DNA of 46,082 bases from an uncultured Mucilaginibacter sp. (GCA_903887275.1 CAISPD010000089.1:1-46082), one strand, 5' to 3'; counted from the stretch's first letter, positions 1-8,509 are shown. Translations and numbers: made by a program. The notes: generated by a model from the letters alone, not told the origin.

Positions 1-1383
1 CGGTTTTATCGTTAGACTTTGTGGCTTAGTACTATAATCAACCATCGAGTTGATATCAACTGTACTATTACCTGTTTTTATGATCGCTTTTAGCCTGTTA
101 ACCAGGTTAAAAAGGGGTTGTAAAAGTTGCTGATCCGATGCAGGAGCTAATAGAACATCAGCATTCGTTTCCCGGGACGCATAGCCATTCAGACTATTTC
201 GCAGGTATAAATTATCAGTGTTTTGTTCGAGTACGATGCCGGAAATGAGTTTGGAATAGGCGTTGATCGCGGAATGATGCTCTGTTAAATTGATCGTATC
301 AGCGGGTAAATAGATCGCAGTTTGTACCGATGATCGGGAGCTTATCCTGTCATTTTCCAGGGCAATATTTAGCTTCAGATCAAGGCTTTTACTGACGCCG
401 ATCAAAAAATTACTTGAAATCAGGTTGTTATTATTGAACCAAAAGCGCGACTGATCAATTTGGGGGACATCCGGTTTTAAGACCGAAAGTTGCGGACTTC
501 CATCGATATAGTTATCAGACAAACCGGATGGCTTATTTTGCTCCAGTATTTCAGGGTCGAGATTTTTACCCGTATTATTAGTTTTTATTGTATTGATAAA
601 TTGCAGATCCTTATTAAAATGCAATAATGCGACCTCGTCATTCCTTGCATTTAAGGGCAGCCCCGCACTAACCGAACCCATTCCAATGATCCGCGATTTT
701 GCATCTTTTCGAAGTTTAATATTGATAGCGGCCCGGTCTGATTTGATGCTACCTTTCAGGGCCTTTATCGGCTGGTGATCGGGCAGAACCTGAACCTGGT
801 CAACATCAGCTGATGGCAAATTATTACTGGCGATGGTATATTGATCCTCTAAAAGATCCTTCCCTTCGATGTAAAATTTGTTGATCGCCCGATTGTTAAA
901 TAATATCTGGCCCGTTTCTGAAACAGAAATACCCGGCAGTTTTTTGATGACATCAATTATCCGCCGGTCGCTGCTATCAGAAAAGGCCTTGACCGAATAG
1001 CTGATCGTATCTTTATTACCTCGTATTGGTGCTGGCGCCTGCTTTATGACAACCTCGGGCAAGTTGTTAATAATGGGCTTCATCACAATAACAAACGTTT
1101 TAGAAATATTCGGCCCTAATGCAATTGTTTGCTTTTCAAACCCAAGAATTGAAGCTTCCAGCAGGGTACTATCTTTTGTAACCGACCTAAGACTAAAATT
1201 ACCCTCGATGTCTGTAATTGTATAAGCCAGTATATCCTGATGATTACTTGAAAACAGGATAACATTTGCCTCAGCGATCGCTTTGTTAACTGTTGAAACT
1301 ATAGTGCCTTTAATATTTATTTGAGCTTTTGCAACGAGTGTTGCGGAAAAGAAAAAGGTGATACAAATTAACCGGACATTCAC
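1..1383 (-). CDS. TonB-dependent receptor-like outer-membrane protein, N-terminal part (runs off window)
   Basis: The minus-strand frame is open from a GTG at 1383 to the left edge of the window, giving about 461 residues of a longer protein. It begins with a signal peptide ending near 'VAKAQ'. A carboxypeptidase-regulatory-like beta-sandwich follows (about residues 22-110, with the 'TDIEGNFSLRS' signature of this fold). Next comes a plug-like domain (about 115-230) containing 'DVIKKLPGISVSETGQI' and 'FYIEGKDLL', typical of TonB-dependent receptors and OMP beta-barrel proteins of Bacteroidota. The barrel continues past the edge. No ATG is available in frame near the signal peptide, so GTG is the best start. 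It lies 20 nt after the GLPGLI gene stop, and this pairing is common in Bacteroidota, so co-transcription is likely. The substrate cannot be told. Confidence 0.85.
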   Translation of the reverse strand, partial: MNVRLICITFFFSATLVAKAQINIKGTIVSTVNKAIAEANVILFSSNHQDILAYTITDIEGNFSLRSVTKDSTLLEASILGFEKQTIALGPNISKTFVIVMKPIINNLPEVVIKQAPAPIRGNKDTISYSVKAFSDSSDRRIIDVIKKLPGISVSETGQILFNNRAINKFYIEGKDLLEDQYTIASNNLPSADVDQVQVLPDHQPIKALKGSIKSDRAAINIKLRKDAKSRIIGMGSVSAGLPLNARNDEVALLHFNKDLQFINTIKTNNTGKNLDPEILEQNKPSGLSDNYIDGSPQLSVLKPDVPQIDQSRFWFNNNNLISSNFLIGVSKSLDLKLNIALENDRISSRSSVQTAIYLPADTINLTEHHSAINAYSKLISGIVLEQNTDNLYLRNSLNGYASRETNADVLLAPASDQQLLQPLFNLVNRLKAIIKTGNSTVDINSMVDYSTKPQSLTIKP

Positions 1384-1403
1384 AGTTTTTTTGGTGATTA
1401 CCG

Positions 1404-2171
1404 TTATTGACTTTCAGATTTCAATTTTGCTTCATCGCCATTAGAAAATTGTCCGGTTTTAAAAGCCGCCGCTTCGTTTGCAGCAGCTTTGTACCATTGT
1501 GTTACAGTAACCAGGGCAAATGGTTCTGTTTTAATTTTCTTCCGGGGCTGGTTAACTGGCTTCATTCGCAATAATTCAGCACTGATGCCGGCTGTTGATC
1601 TTACCTGTATGATCAGGCCGGGCAACCCGTAATAATAATAGGGCCCTTCGGGTAAAGGGATCTCAGTTGTGAACCATGCCGTTATTGTTGAAGTATCTTT
1701 TCTGGTTGTTGCCTTTCGGCAGAAGAAACCGCCGATCTTTTTCGTTTCTTTCCCGATGACCCATTTGCTGCTACTTAAAGTATCCTTAACAAATCCGAGA
1801 TTTTGCCGGCCAATATATTGAACCATGACAGCCACCCGCTTTGCATAGTCTTTTATTATTTTGAACTCGCAGGCATTTTGAGCGAAATCCTTGCTGCTAA
1901 GGGGCGCTAAAGTGATATGATTACTCCCATTGTTTGCCCTTGCAATTCTTTCGGTCAACATTTTTTTGTCGTCGTCTGCGCCCTTTCCATGGAAATAGCT
2001 TTTATCTCCCGCGATATCTAAAATGCCAATGTCGTCAATGATGGTTTCACCATTTTTGATGTATTTGAATTGATATTCAACCGTAGCAACTATTTTATCG
2101 CCGGTTTGGGCTTTTGCCGACATGATAGATAAAAGTCCAAATAGAACTAAGATGGCCAAACTCCTGAACAT
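1404..2171 (-). CDS. GLPGLI family protein
   Basis: 255 residues with an N-terminal signal peptide (hydrophobic 5-18, cleavage likely after 'AKAQ'). The family-naming motif GLPGLI is present exactly at residues 182-187, preceded by an aromatic run and 'EIPLPEGPYYY', as in TIGR01200-type proteins. The length fits the family. These proteins are exported, of unknown biochemical function, and are usually encoded next to TonB-receptor-like proteins with a carboxypeptidase-like N-terminal domain, as here. The gene probably forms a unit with the small secreted gene upstream (96 nt away) and the receptor gene downstream (20 nt away). Confidence 0.9.
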   Translation of the reverse strand: MFRSLAILVLFGLLSIMSAKAQTGDKIVATVEYQFKYIKNGETIIDDIGILDIAGDKSYFHGKGADDDKKMLTERIARANNGSNHITLAPLSSKDFAQNACEFKIIKDYAKRVAVMVQYIGRQNLGFVKDTLSSSKWVIGKETKKIGGFFCRKATTRKDTSTITAWFTTEIPLPEGPYYYYGLPGLIIQVRSTAGISAELLRMKPVNQPRKKIKTEPFALVTVTQWYKAAANEAAAFKTGQFSNGDEAKLKSESQ

Positions 2172-2205
2172 AAATTATGAATAATATTGTAATGAAGAAA
2201 ATCAC

Positions 2206-2229
2206 GCTTTTCCCCTAATGAGAAAAAGC
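2206..2229 (-). terminator. Weak stem-loop between the small secreted gene and the GLPGLI gene
   Basis: Arms 2206-2215 and 2220-2229 pair over 10 bp on the minus-strand transcript with two G-U pairs and an ATTA loop. Only a broken T-tract follows (GTGATTTTC), so it may be a leaky terminator or a processing hairpin between two genes of one operon. Confidence 0.3.
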
Positions 2230-2267
2230 CAATGATTTACTCGTATGATCTAGTGATTTTTGACCTG

Positions 2268-2552
2268 CTAATTCGGAACAATAATTTGCGAAATGTTTGT
2301 GCCGCAGGCAGCATCTGAAAGTTTTGCCATGTTTTTCAGTCCCTGCATAGCCTCGTCATAACTTGAACCATAGGCAACTATATTCCAGGTTACACCGCAT
2401 TTGCTGGTATAGGATGCTGCAATGCGCACCTGAAGTGTAAAAGCTGATGCAGATTTATCGTAGCAGACCGATAATCTGGTAATATTCGAAGTATTGGCGA
2501 AACTTGCAAAGGAGGAGGCCGCAAAAAAAAAGGACAAAACAAGCTTTCTCAT
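2268..2552 (-). CDS. Small secreted protein of unknown function
   Basis: 94 residues. The N-terminus is a clear signal peptide (MRKLVLSFFFAASSFASFAN, cleavage probably near residue 20). The mature part is about 74 residues with three cysteines (30, 52, 83), suited to a disulfide in the periplasm, and ends in a short hydrophobic tail 'ISQIIVPN'. I do not recognise a domain. The same strand, signal peptide and position upstream of the GLPGLI/TonB-like pair suggest a shared envelope role. A 15-bp palindrome (GTTGAA-CAA-TTCAAC, 2570-2584) sits 17 nt upstream of the ATG and could be an operator or a leader hairpin. Confidence 0.6.
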   Translation of the reverse strand: MRKLVLSFFFAASSFASFANTSNITRLSVCYDKSASAFTLQVRIAASYTSKCGVTWNIVAYGSSYDEAMQGLKNMAKLSDAACGTNISQIIVPN

Positions 2553-2967
2553 ATTTTATAATTTGATTTGTTGAACAATTCAACCCTTATTATTTAAAAT
2601 GGTTACCCCACATTTCGGAAACTGATCTCATTAACACAGGTTGGGCAGATAGAGCATTTAACTGTCATCAGGAAAAATACTATTGCCAAATTTTTTTGGC
2701 AATTATGTCAACCAGGCTACCCTCAAATTTCACCTATTTTGTGGCTGAGCCCAACTACCAAACCATGTAGTATTGACCTACAAAAAAATGTAGTACCAAA
2801 ACAGTTAGAATAGTTTATTATTTCGAAGATTCGCATCGTGATCGTTAGTCTTCTGCACCACACCTTTTGTCCCTCAATGCATCTTTCGGAATCCCAAAAA
2901 CTATCGGGATGCAGACTTACGTCGAATCCCGACTTAAAAATTAAATTTGCAGGGAAATATAACGACC
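2553..2967. other. 415-bp divergent intergenic region with several inverted repeats
   Basis: No convincing gene. The stretch holds the palindrome 2570-2584; a perfect 8-bp inverted repeat around TTTT (2683-2690 / 2695-2702, arms TTGCCAAA and TTTGGCAA); a weak TGTAG/CTACA stem near 2768-2783; and a three-part repeat, ATCCC (2891-2895), TCGGGAT (2904-2910) and ATCCCGA (2926-2932), ending 9 bp before a -7 promoter element for the M3 peptidase. An 87-codon minus-strand frame at 2723-2986 overlaps the peptidase start and has no recognisable content. Confidence 0.5.
2942..2949 (+). promoter_or_regulatory. Bacteroidota -7 promoter element for the M3 peptidase gene
   Basis: TAAATTTG matches TAnnTTTG exactly and lies 18 nt before the ATG at 2968. 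No clear -33 TTG is visible at the right distance. Confidence 0.5.
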
Positions 2968-4671
2968 ATGATAGCCAAAAAGCCAAGAAAATACATTCCT
3001 GAGAATTTCGAGATCAAATGGGAAAGCCTGGAACCACTGTTTACTGAACTAAAAGACAGGCAGATCAATTCTGTTGACGCTCTGGAGCAATGGCTTCGCG
3101 ATCGCAGTGAATTAGAAGCAGCCCTGGAGGAAGATTTTGCCTGGCGTTATATCCGCATGACCTGTGATACTGCCAGCGAAGAGTTGCTACAAAAGTTTCA
3201 ATATTTCGCTACCGAGATCGAGCCCAAAATTGCGCCATACAGCAACGAGCTCAACAAAAAGCTGGTTGCCAGTGCCTATACCGAACAACTGGATCAGGAG
3301 AAATATTTCATTTACTTGCGGGGCGTAAAAAAAGCACTCGAATTGTTCCAGGAAGAAAACATACCTATCCTCACCGAAATACAGGTTGAACAGCAAAAAT
3401 ACCAGTCGATAACCGGCTCCATGTCGGTCCACCTCGACGATAAAGAGTTTACCTTAGAACAAGCTGCTGTACGTTTAAAAGACACCGACCGCAGCAAAAG
3501 ACAGCAGGCCTGGGAAACTATTACCGCCCGCCGCCTGCAGGATACAGATCAACTGAACAGCTTGTTTAACCAGTTACGGGAACTACGTCACCAGGTAGCC
3601 CTGAATGCCGGGTTCGAAAACTTCCGCGATTATATGTTCCAGGCGCTTGGTCGGTTTGACTATACCCCGCAGGATTGCTATGCTTTTCATGAGGCAATTC
3701 AACATGCTATAGTGCCTATCCTTCACCAACAGGCCGAAAAACGTAAACAAGCACTTGGATTAGACCATTTGGAACCCTGGGACATGGATGTAGATGTATC
3801 TGGCAAGTCAGCTTTGAAACCCTTCAAGGATGGCAGTGAACTGATCGAGAAATCGATCCGTTGTTTCAGCAATATCGGACCGTATCTTGGCGAAAGGCTG
3901 CAAATCATGAAGGAAAATGGCTTGTTCGATGTCGAAAGCCGCAAAGGAAAAGCCCCCGGTGGCTACAATTACCCGCTGGCTGAAACCGGTGCACCTTTCA
4001 TCTTCATGAACTCGGCCAATACTTTCCGCGACCTTACCACGATGGTGCACGAAGGCGGCCATGCCGTTCATACCTTTCTTACGGCCGACCTCGAACTAAA
4101 CGATTTTAAACATTGTCCTTCTGAAGTTGCCGAACTGGCCTCTATGTCGATGGAACTGATATCCATGGACAATTGGGACGTTTATTTTGACAACGAAGAA
4201 GACCTCAAACGCGCCAAGCGGGATCAGTTGTTCGACGTACTTAAAACTTTACCATGGGTAGCCGTGGTTGACCAATTCCAACATTGGATCTATACCAACC
4301 CAACTCATACCAACGAAGAGCGCACGCAAGCATGGCTGCAAATATTTGAAAGCTTCGGTGCCAGCTTTGCCAATTGGAGCACGCATAAAGAAGCAGAGGC
4401 CAATCTCTGGCAAAAACAACTTCATATTTTTGAAGTGCCGTTTTACTATATCGAATATGGGATGGCACAATTAGGTGCTATAGCAGTATGGAAAAACTAT
4501 AAAGAAAATCCAGAAAAAGGTCTACAACAATACATCGACGCACTCAAATTGGGCTATACCAAAACTATCAAAGAGATCTACGAAACCGCTGGTATAAAAT
4601 TTGATTTCAGCGCCGGCTACGTGAAAGAGCTGGCTGAATTTGTGAAAAATGAGATAGAGAAATTGGGTTAG
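2968..4671 (+). CDS. M3 family oligoendopeptidase
   Basis: 567 residues from ATG 2968. The frame can be extended to a TTG at 2947, but that codon overlaps the -7 element, so the ATG is preferred. The zinc site HEGGH is at residues 361-365, in the setting 'TTMVHEGGHAVH'. About 25 residues later 'PSEVAELASMSMELI' supplies the third zinc ligand (Glu), as in thimet/oligoendopeptidase-F-like enzymes. No signal peptide, so it is a cytoplasmic enzyme that trims short peptides. Length agrees with the M3B group. It stands alone, followed by a short stem-loop. Confidence 0.93.
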   Translation: MIAKKPRKYIPENFEIKWESLEPLFTELKDRQINSVDALEQWLRDRSELEAALEEDFAWRYIRMTCDTASEELLQKFQYFATEIEPKIAPYSNELNKKLVASAYTEQLDQEKYFIYLRGVKKALELFQEENIPILTEIQVEQQKYQSITGSMSVHLDDKEFTLEQAAVRLKDTDRSKRQQAWETITARRLQDTDQLNSLFNQLRELRHQVALNAGFENFRDYMFQALGRFDYTPQDCYAFHEAIQHAIVPILHQQAEKRKQALGLDHLEPWDMDVDVSGKSALKPFKDGSELIEKSIRCFSNIGPYLGERLQIMKENGLFDVESRKGKAPGGYNYPLAETGAPFIFMNSANTFRDLTTMVHEGGHAVHTFLTADLELNDFKHCPSEVAELASMSMELISMDNWDVYFDNEEDLKRAKRDQLFDVLKTLPWVAVVDQFQHWIYTNPTHTNEERTQAWLQIFESFGASFANWSTHKEAEANLWQKQLHIFEVPFYYIEYGMAQLGAIAVWKNYKENPEKGLQQYIDALKLGYTKTIKEIYETAGIKFDFSAGYVKELAEFVKNEIEKLG

Positions 4672-4672
4672 G

Positions 4673-4695
4673 AGTCCGGACTTTCGGACTTTCCA
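4673..4695 (+). terminator. Short stem-loop after the M3 peptidase gene
   Basis: AGTCCG (4673-4678) and CGGACT (4685-4690) form a perfect 6-bp stem with a 6-nt loop two bases after the stop codon, followed by TTTCC. The T-tract is short, so termination may be weak. Confidence 0.35.
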
Positions 4696-4839
4696 ACTAA
4701 AACATTTGTCTCCATAGTGTAATTCATCAAAAGAATTTAATCCTTTTAACTCCTTTCTTATCAAACAGATAATATACCCATAAGGCTATCAATGTGTATT
4801 TAAAAAAACCACAGGCCCGATATGGTGTTATTAATTGAT

Positions 4840-5505
4840 ATGAAAAAGCTAAAAATTCTATTTGCCCTACTGCTTTCGGTGAATACAGTATTTGGGCAGG
4901 GTTATAAACCCATTAAGGTTGACAAACTGGTTACAGTATCATTACCAGCTGGATATATTCAAAAAGACACGCTCGGTCAGCATATATATTCGGCCAATAC
5001 CGACTTCGGTTATATGGTAACCACCGTTGAACCAAATGCAAAAGGCAACCAGCCCCTTAAACATGAAAAGGATCTGAATGCCGTTTTGAAAAATTATATC
5101 AAAGGCATTCAGCAACAATCGGGTAATGGAAGCACGCAAAATGTGCGAGACACAACGGTAGGTAGTCTGGAAGGCAAGGCATTTACCCTGGTAACTAATG
5201 ATGGTAATGGCAACGTACAGGACAGGAAATTTTTGATCATCTATACGAAAGATGCTACTTATAGCTTCCAGTATGTTTACCCGGATACGAGAAAGGATCT
5301 GATCAACAGTGAAGCTAACGCCTTCTTCAGTTCGATCAAACTATCTTCCGAATTGCAGCGTGATGACCAGTATACCGATGTAAACGACTCATCTTCAAGC
5401 GCAAGCATTTTAATGATCTTTTTGATCTCTGGTGGGTGTATCGGGGCAATAGCTGCCGGATGGTACATTTATTCAAGAAATCACCGAAATAACGAACTCG
5501 CTTAA
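4840..5505 (+). CDS. Exported protein with C-terminal membrane anchor, unknown function
   Basis: 221 residues from ATG 4840. An in-frame ATG 18 nt upstream would put MVLLID before the signal peptide, so the internal Met fits better. Signal peptide 'MKKLKILFALLLSVNTVFGQ', then a roughly 160-residue soluble domain rich in beta-strand patterns, a Ser/Asp-rich linker ('DVNDSSSS', about residues 178-185) and one C-terminal transmembrane helix (about 188-212) followed by basic residues. The topology suggests a periplasmic domain tethered to the inner membrane. I do not recognise the domain. The 3' end overlaps the convergent PAP2 gene by 4 nt. Confidence 0.6.
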   Translation: MKKLKILFALLLSVNTVFGQGYKPIKVDKLVTVSLPAGYIQKDTLGQHIYSANTDFGYMVTTVEPNAKGNQPLKHEKDLNAVLKNYIKGIQQQSGNGSTQNVRDTTVGSLEGKAFTLVTNDGNGNVQDRKFLIIYTKDATYSFQYVYPDTRKDLINSEANAFFSSIKLSSELQRDDQYTDVNDSSSSASILMIFLISGGCIGAIAAGWYIYSRNHRNNELA

Positions 5506-6161
5506 AATTTACCAAGCAAGCCGCGCTGCCAACCCGGTTTTTGAATGAATGACCGGCCATCTAGCCAATACAACCAAAAAACGGTCAGTACAAAACCGAT
5601 GACCGAACCCGCAAGCACATCTTCAAAAAAGTGTTCGCTCAGGTACATGCGCGAGTAGCCAACCAATATAGCTAAGAGTAAGAATACGGGTGCCCAGCCT
5701 TTATTCTTACTCCAGTAGCTAAGTAGAACCGCTGCTGAAAAAGCCGTTGTGGTATGACCCGATGGGAAGGTATGTTGGCTCAGTATTTCAACGCCTTTTA
5801 CAAAGTGCGCATGATCTATTTGATGTCCGAAATATAACTTAGGCCTTGGGGCATCAAACAGGAATTTTATGATCTGTGCCGAGATAGACGTGATCGCGTA
5901 CGAACTTCCCATGATCAGTGCTTTGCGGTAACTGACAAACATGAGGATAAGTGAGAGACTAATAGCAGTCCAACCGTCACCCAGATCGGTTATATAGGGC
6001 GCCAGGGTATCAGCAAGTGGAAAATTGAATCCATTTACGGCAAAATAAATTTCGGGACGAGAAAAATTGAGTTTGATTACCAGACAGATAATCAATATCA
6101 GCAAATAAGGCACAACCATCCACCTTATACTACGTAATACGGACCTCAAACTTTTTTCCAC
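5502..6161 (-). CDS. PAP2 superfamily membrane phosphatase
   Basis: 219 residues with about five or six hydrophobic segments. All three PAP2 motifs are present: K99-x6-R106-P107 ('KFLFDAPRP'), P133-SGH136, and S170-R-x5-H177 with Asp181. His136 and His177 are the expected phospho-acceptor and activating residues. It likely dephosphorylates a lipid phosphate such as undecaprenyl pyrophosphate or phosphatidic acid on the outer face of the inner membrane; the sequence does not say which. It is divergent from the permease gene (74 nt between starts). Confidence 0.9.
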   Translation of the reverse strand: MEKSLRSVLRSIRWMVVPYLLILIICLVIKLNFSRPEIYFAVNGFNFPLADTLAPYITDLGDGWTAISLSLILMFVSYRKALIMGSSYAITSISAQIIKFLFDAPRPKLYFGHQIDHAHFVKGVEILSQHTFPSGHTTTAFSAAVLLSYWSKNKGWAPVFLLLAILVGYSRMYLSEHFFEDVLAGSVIGFVLTVFWLYWLDGRSFIQKPGWQRGLLGKF

Positions 6162-6201
6162 GGCTGCAATTTATGCTATTTAATTCAATGCAAAAAAATA
6201 G

Positions 6202-6209
6202 TATGTTTG
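6202..6209 (+). promoter_or_regulatory. -7 promoter element for the APC permease gene
   Basis: TATGTTTG matches TAnnTTTG and lies 26 nt before the ATG at 6236, within the divergent PAP2/permease gap. The -33 element is weak. Confidence 0.5.
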
Positions 6210-6235
6210 GATGCAGCCTAACTCAATAGAACTGA

Positions 6236-7948
6236 ATGTCGAAAAGTATATTCCGCAAAAAGACCATTGAAAGAATTTTATCCGATGTCGCAAGTGGCTT
6301 TAGCGACGGTGAACATTCAGGAGACCCACACCTTAAAAAAGAATTACGTGTACGCGACCTAACCTTAATGGGTATTGCTGCCGTAGTGGGCGCCGGTATA
6401 TTTTCTACCATCGGCGAAGCCGCTTTTCAGGGCGGACCGGGGGTAAGTATCTTGTTTGTTATCACTGCTGTCACCTGTGGTTTTTCAGCATTATGCTATG
6501 CCGAATTCGCTTCACGGATACCTGTTGCAGGAAGTGCCTATACTTATGCCTATGCTTCCTTCGGTGAATTGATAGCCTGGATCATTGGCTGGGATCTGTT
6601 AATGGAATATGCAATTGGTAATATTGCTGTTGCCATATCCTGGAGCGACTATTTTGTCAACCTGATGGATGGGTTCCGAATCCATTTGCCAAGATGGACA
6701 ACAATAGATTTTCTTACTGCTTTCAATGCCCATAAAGATATATTAAGTCTGAAGGCTTCCCATCATTTGACTGATATTACCGACCGGATGAAAATGGATG
6801 CGTCAGCATGGGAAAATGCACCCGGGATAGGCTCTTTGAAGTTTATAGCCAATTTACCTGCATTGGCCATTGTGGCTGCCATTACCTATCTGGTTTATGT
6901 GGGTATTCGCGAAACCAGGAAAGCTACCAATGCCATGGTGATCCTGAAGATCGCTATTGTGATCGGTGTTATCCTTATCGGCTTTTTTTATGTGACTCCG
7001 GCCAACTGGCACCCTTTTTTACCTAATGGTTTCAGCGGTGTAATGAAAGGTGTTTCAGGAGTTTTCTTCGCCTATATCGGATTCGACGCCATTTCTACCA
7101 CTGCCGAGGAATGCCAGAATCCTCAACGCGATCTGCCCCGTGGTATGATCTACTCACTGATCATTTGTACGGTGCTATACATCCTCATCTCATTGGTGTT
7201 GACCGGTATGGTTAGCTACAAAGAATTACAGGTAGGCGACCCATTAGCTTTTGTGTTCGCTAAAGTTGGGTTACATAACATCAGCTATGTGATCTCTATC
7301 AGCGCCGTCATCGCAACAGCAAGCGTATTGCTGATATTTCAGCTGGGCCAGCCACGTATCTGGATGGCCATGAGCCGCGACGGCCTGTTGCCAAAGGTAT
7401 TCTCACGTATCCATCCTAAATACCATACACCGTCATTTTCAACCATTATTACCGGTATTGTTGTGGCGGTACCTGCGTTGTTTCTTAATCTGACTATTGT
7501 AACGGATCTCACCAGTATCGGCACCCTTTTTGCATTTGTGTTGGTTTGTGGCGGCGTACTCCTGTTACCCCGCCAGGCGCAGCGTAAAGGACGCTTCCAT
7601 TTGCCCTACATCAACGCCAAGTGGATAACTCCGGTATTGTTTATTGTGGGGATCATATTTTTCAGGGATTATGTAACGGCAAAATTTACCGAGAAAAACG
7701 CTTACGAGAATTTCCCATTTTTTATTTTCCTGATACTAACTGCGGCACTTACAATAGCGTCATTTGTTAAAAACTTATCGCTGATCCCGGTTTTAGGCCT
7801 TTCCAGTTGTTTATACCTGATGACAGAAATGGGCTATACCAACTGGCTTCGGTTTTTGATCTGGCTGGTTATCGGACTGGTAATCTACTTTTCGTACAGC
7901 TATAAAAACAGTTTGGTTGGTAAAGAGGCATTGGAACCAAAGAATTAA
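6236..7948 (+). CDS. APC-family amino acid permease (cationic amino acid transporter-like)
   Basis: 570 residues with about 12-14 transmembrane segments. The substrate-binding first helix reads 'GIAAVVGAGIFSTIGEAA', the unwound GxG motif of the APC superfamily, and 'GFDAISTTAEE' in the sixth helix matches the CAT/YfnA-type subgroup (TC 2.A.3.3). The 44-residue N-terminal extension and the last two helices also fit CAT-like transporters. It imports amino acids by H+ or exchange coupling; the exact substrate is unknown. SemiSWEET follows 44 nt downstream and may share the transcript. Confidence 0.92.
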   Translation: MSKSIFRKKTIERILSDVASGFSDGEHSGDPHLKKELRVRDLTLMGIAAVVGAGIFSTIGEAAFQGGPGVSILFVITAVTCGFSALCYAEFASRIPVAGSAYTYAYASFGELIAWIIGWDLLMEYAIGNIAVAISWSDYFVNLMDGFRIHLPRWTTIDFLTAFNAHKDILSLKASHHLTDITDRMKMDASAWENAPGIGSLKFIANLPALAIVAAITYLVYVGIRETRKATNAMVILKIAIVIGVILIGFFYVTPANWHPFLPNGFSGVMKGVSGVFFAYIGFDAISTTAEECQNPQRDLPRGMIYSLIICTVLYILISLVLTGMVSYKELQVGDPLAFVFAKVGLHNISYVISISAVIATASVLLIFQLGQPRIWMAMSRDGLLPKVFSRIHPKYHTPSFSTIITGIVVAVPALFLNLTIVTDLTSIGTLFAFVLVCGGVLLLPRQAQRKGRFHLPYINAKWITPVLFIVGIIFFRDYVTAKFTEKNAYENFPFFIFLILTAALTIASFVKNLSLIPVLGLSSCLYLMTEMGYTNWLRFLIWLVIGLVIYFSYSYKNSLVGKEALEPKN

Positions 7949-7992
7949 TCATTTACTAACAGTATTTGGTTAAATTTACCCTAATGCATTTC

Positions 7993-8244
7993 ATGTTAGT
8001 AGATATCATCGGGTACCTGGCTGCTTGCGGCACCACCATTTCTTTTTTGCCCCAGGCCATCAAAACCATTCAAACCAAAAACACTTCCGGTATATCGCTG
8101 GCTATGTATGGTTTATTTACCGCCGGCACCCTTTGCTGGCTCATATACGGCATCATCAGCGGCAGTCTCCCCGTAGCAATAGCTAATGCCATTACGCTGG
8201 TTTTTGCCAGTATCATTCTGATTTATAAGATCCGGTACAAATAG
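7993..8244 (+). CDS. SemiSWEET sugar transporter
   Basis: From ATG 7993 the protein is 83 residues with three transmembrane helices, the half-SWEET fold. The frame extends upstream through ATG 7984 to a TTG at 7966. The family PQ motif is at Pro20-Gln21 ('SFLPQAIKTIQTKN'), followed by 'SGISLAMY'. Such proteins dimerise in the inner membrane and let mono- or disaccharides diffuse. Length fits exactly. It follows the amino acid permease on the same strand. Confidence 0.9.
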   Translation: MLVDIIGYLAACGTTISFLPQAIKTIQTKNTSGISLAMYGLFTAGTLCWLIYGIISGSLPVAIANAITLVFASIILIYKIRYK

Positions 8245-8262
8245 TCTTGCGCGGCGTTTAGG

Positions 8263-8280
8263 CATCAGGCATTTGATGCG
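8263..8280 (+). terminator. Possible stem-loop after the SemiSWEET gene
   Basis: GCATCA and TGATGC flank GGCATT about 20 nt after the stop, a perfect 6-bp stem. There is no T-tract, and the loop is itself one of the repeat words of this region, so it may belong to the repeat rather than act as a terminator. Confidence 0.25.
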
Positions 8281-8281
8281 C

Positions 8282-8356
8282 GGCATTGGGCATTGGGCAT
8301 TAAAAAAGGCTATGGACCATTGACTATGGACCATCGACTATGGACTCCAATGCCCA
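8282..8356. repeat. Heptamer-word repeat cluster inside a 10-bp inverted repeat
   Basis: GGCATTG, GGCATTG and GGCATTA run in tandem at 8282-8302. They are followed by a 14-bp unit (TATGGAC plus CATTGAC or CATCGAC) repeated 2.5 times at 8311-8345. TGGGCATTGG at 8287-8296 pairs exactly with CCAATGCCCA at 8347-8356, enclosing the 14-bp repeats. The words reappear in related form at 9112-9153 and 19249-19306. Confidence 0.8.
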
Positions 8357-8361
8357 GCCAC

Positions 8362-8433
8362 TTCAACCAATATAACTACTACAACTAATACAACCACTTC
8401 AACCAAAATAACCAATACAACCATTTCAACCAA
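8362..8433. repeat. Eight-copy degenerate 9-bp tandem array
   Basis: Eight consecutive 9-mers with no gaps follow the pattern NNNAACYAN or NNNAACCAN: TTCAACCAA occurs three times, with TACAACCAC, TACAACCAT, TACAACTAA, TATAACTAC and AATAACCAA. The frame in phase with the unit contains a TAA (8386-8388), so it does not look coding. It lies between SemiSWEET and the small T9SS-tail gene. Confidence 0.85.
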
Positions 8434-8509
8434 TACGCCCCCGTATGTTAAATATTGTTAAAATCAAATATTAAATTAAACCATACGCAAATCCTGAGTC
8501 CATTATTTA

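Noticed and set aside
593..778. 61-codon plus-strand ORF inside the TonB-receptor-like region
   Set aside because: It lies opposite a clear coding frame with plug-domain motifs, so it is a shadow.
2683..2702. Perfect TTGCCAAA/TTTGGCAA hairpin as a terminator
   Set aside because: It is AT-rich, lacks a following T-tract, and lies in a divergent gap where no transcript is expected to end.
2723..2986. 87-codon minus-strand ORF upstream of and overlapping the M3 peptidase start
   Set aside because: No recognisable domain, unlikely composition, and it overlaps a good promoter and the start of a certain gene.
8362..8433. 9-bp array considered as a CRISPR
   Set aside because: Units are contiguous with no spacers and far too short; there are no cas genes.
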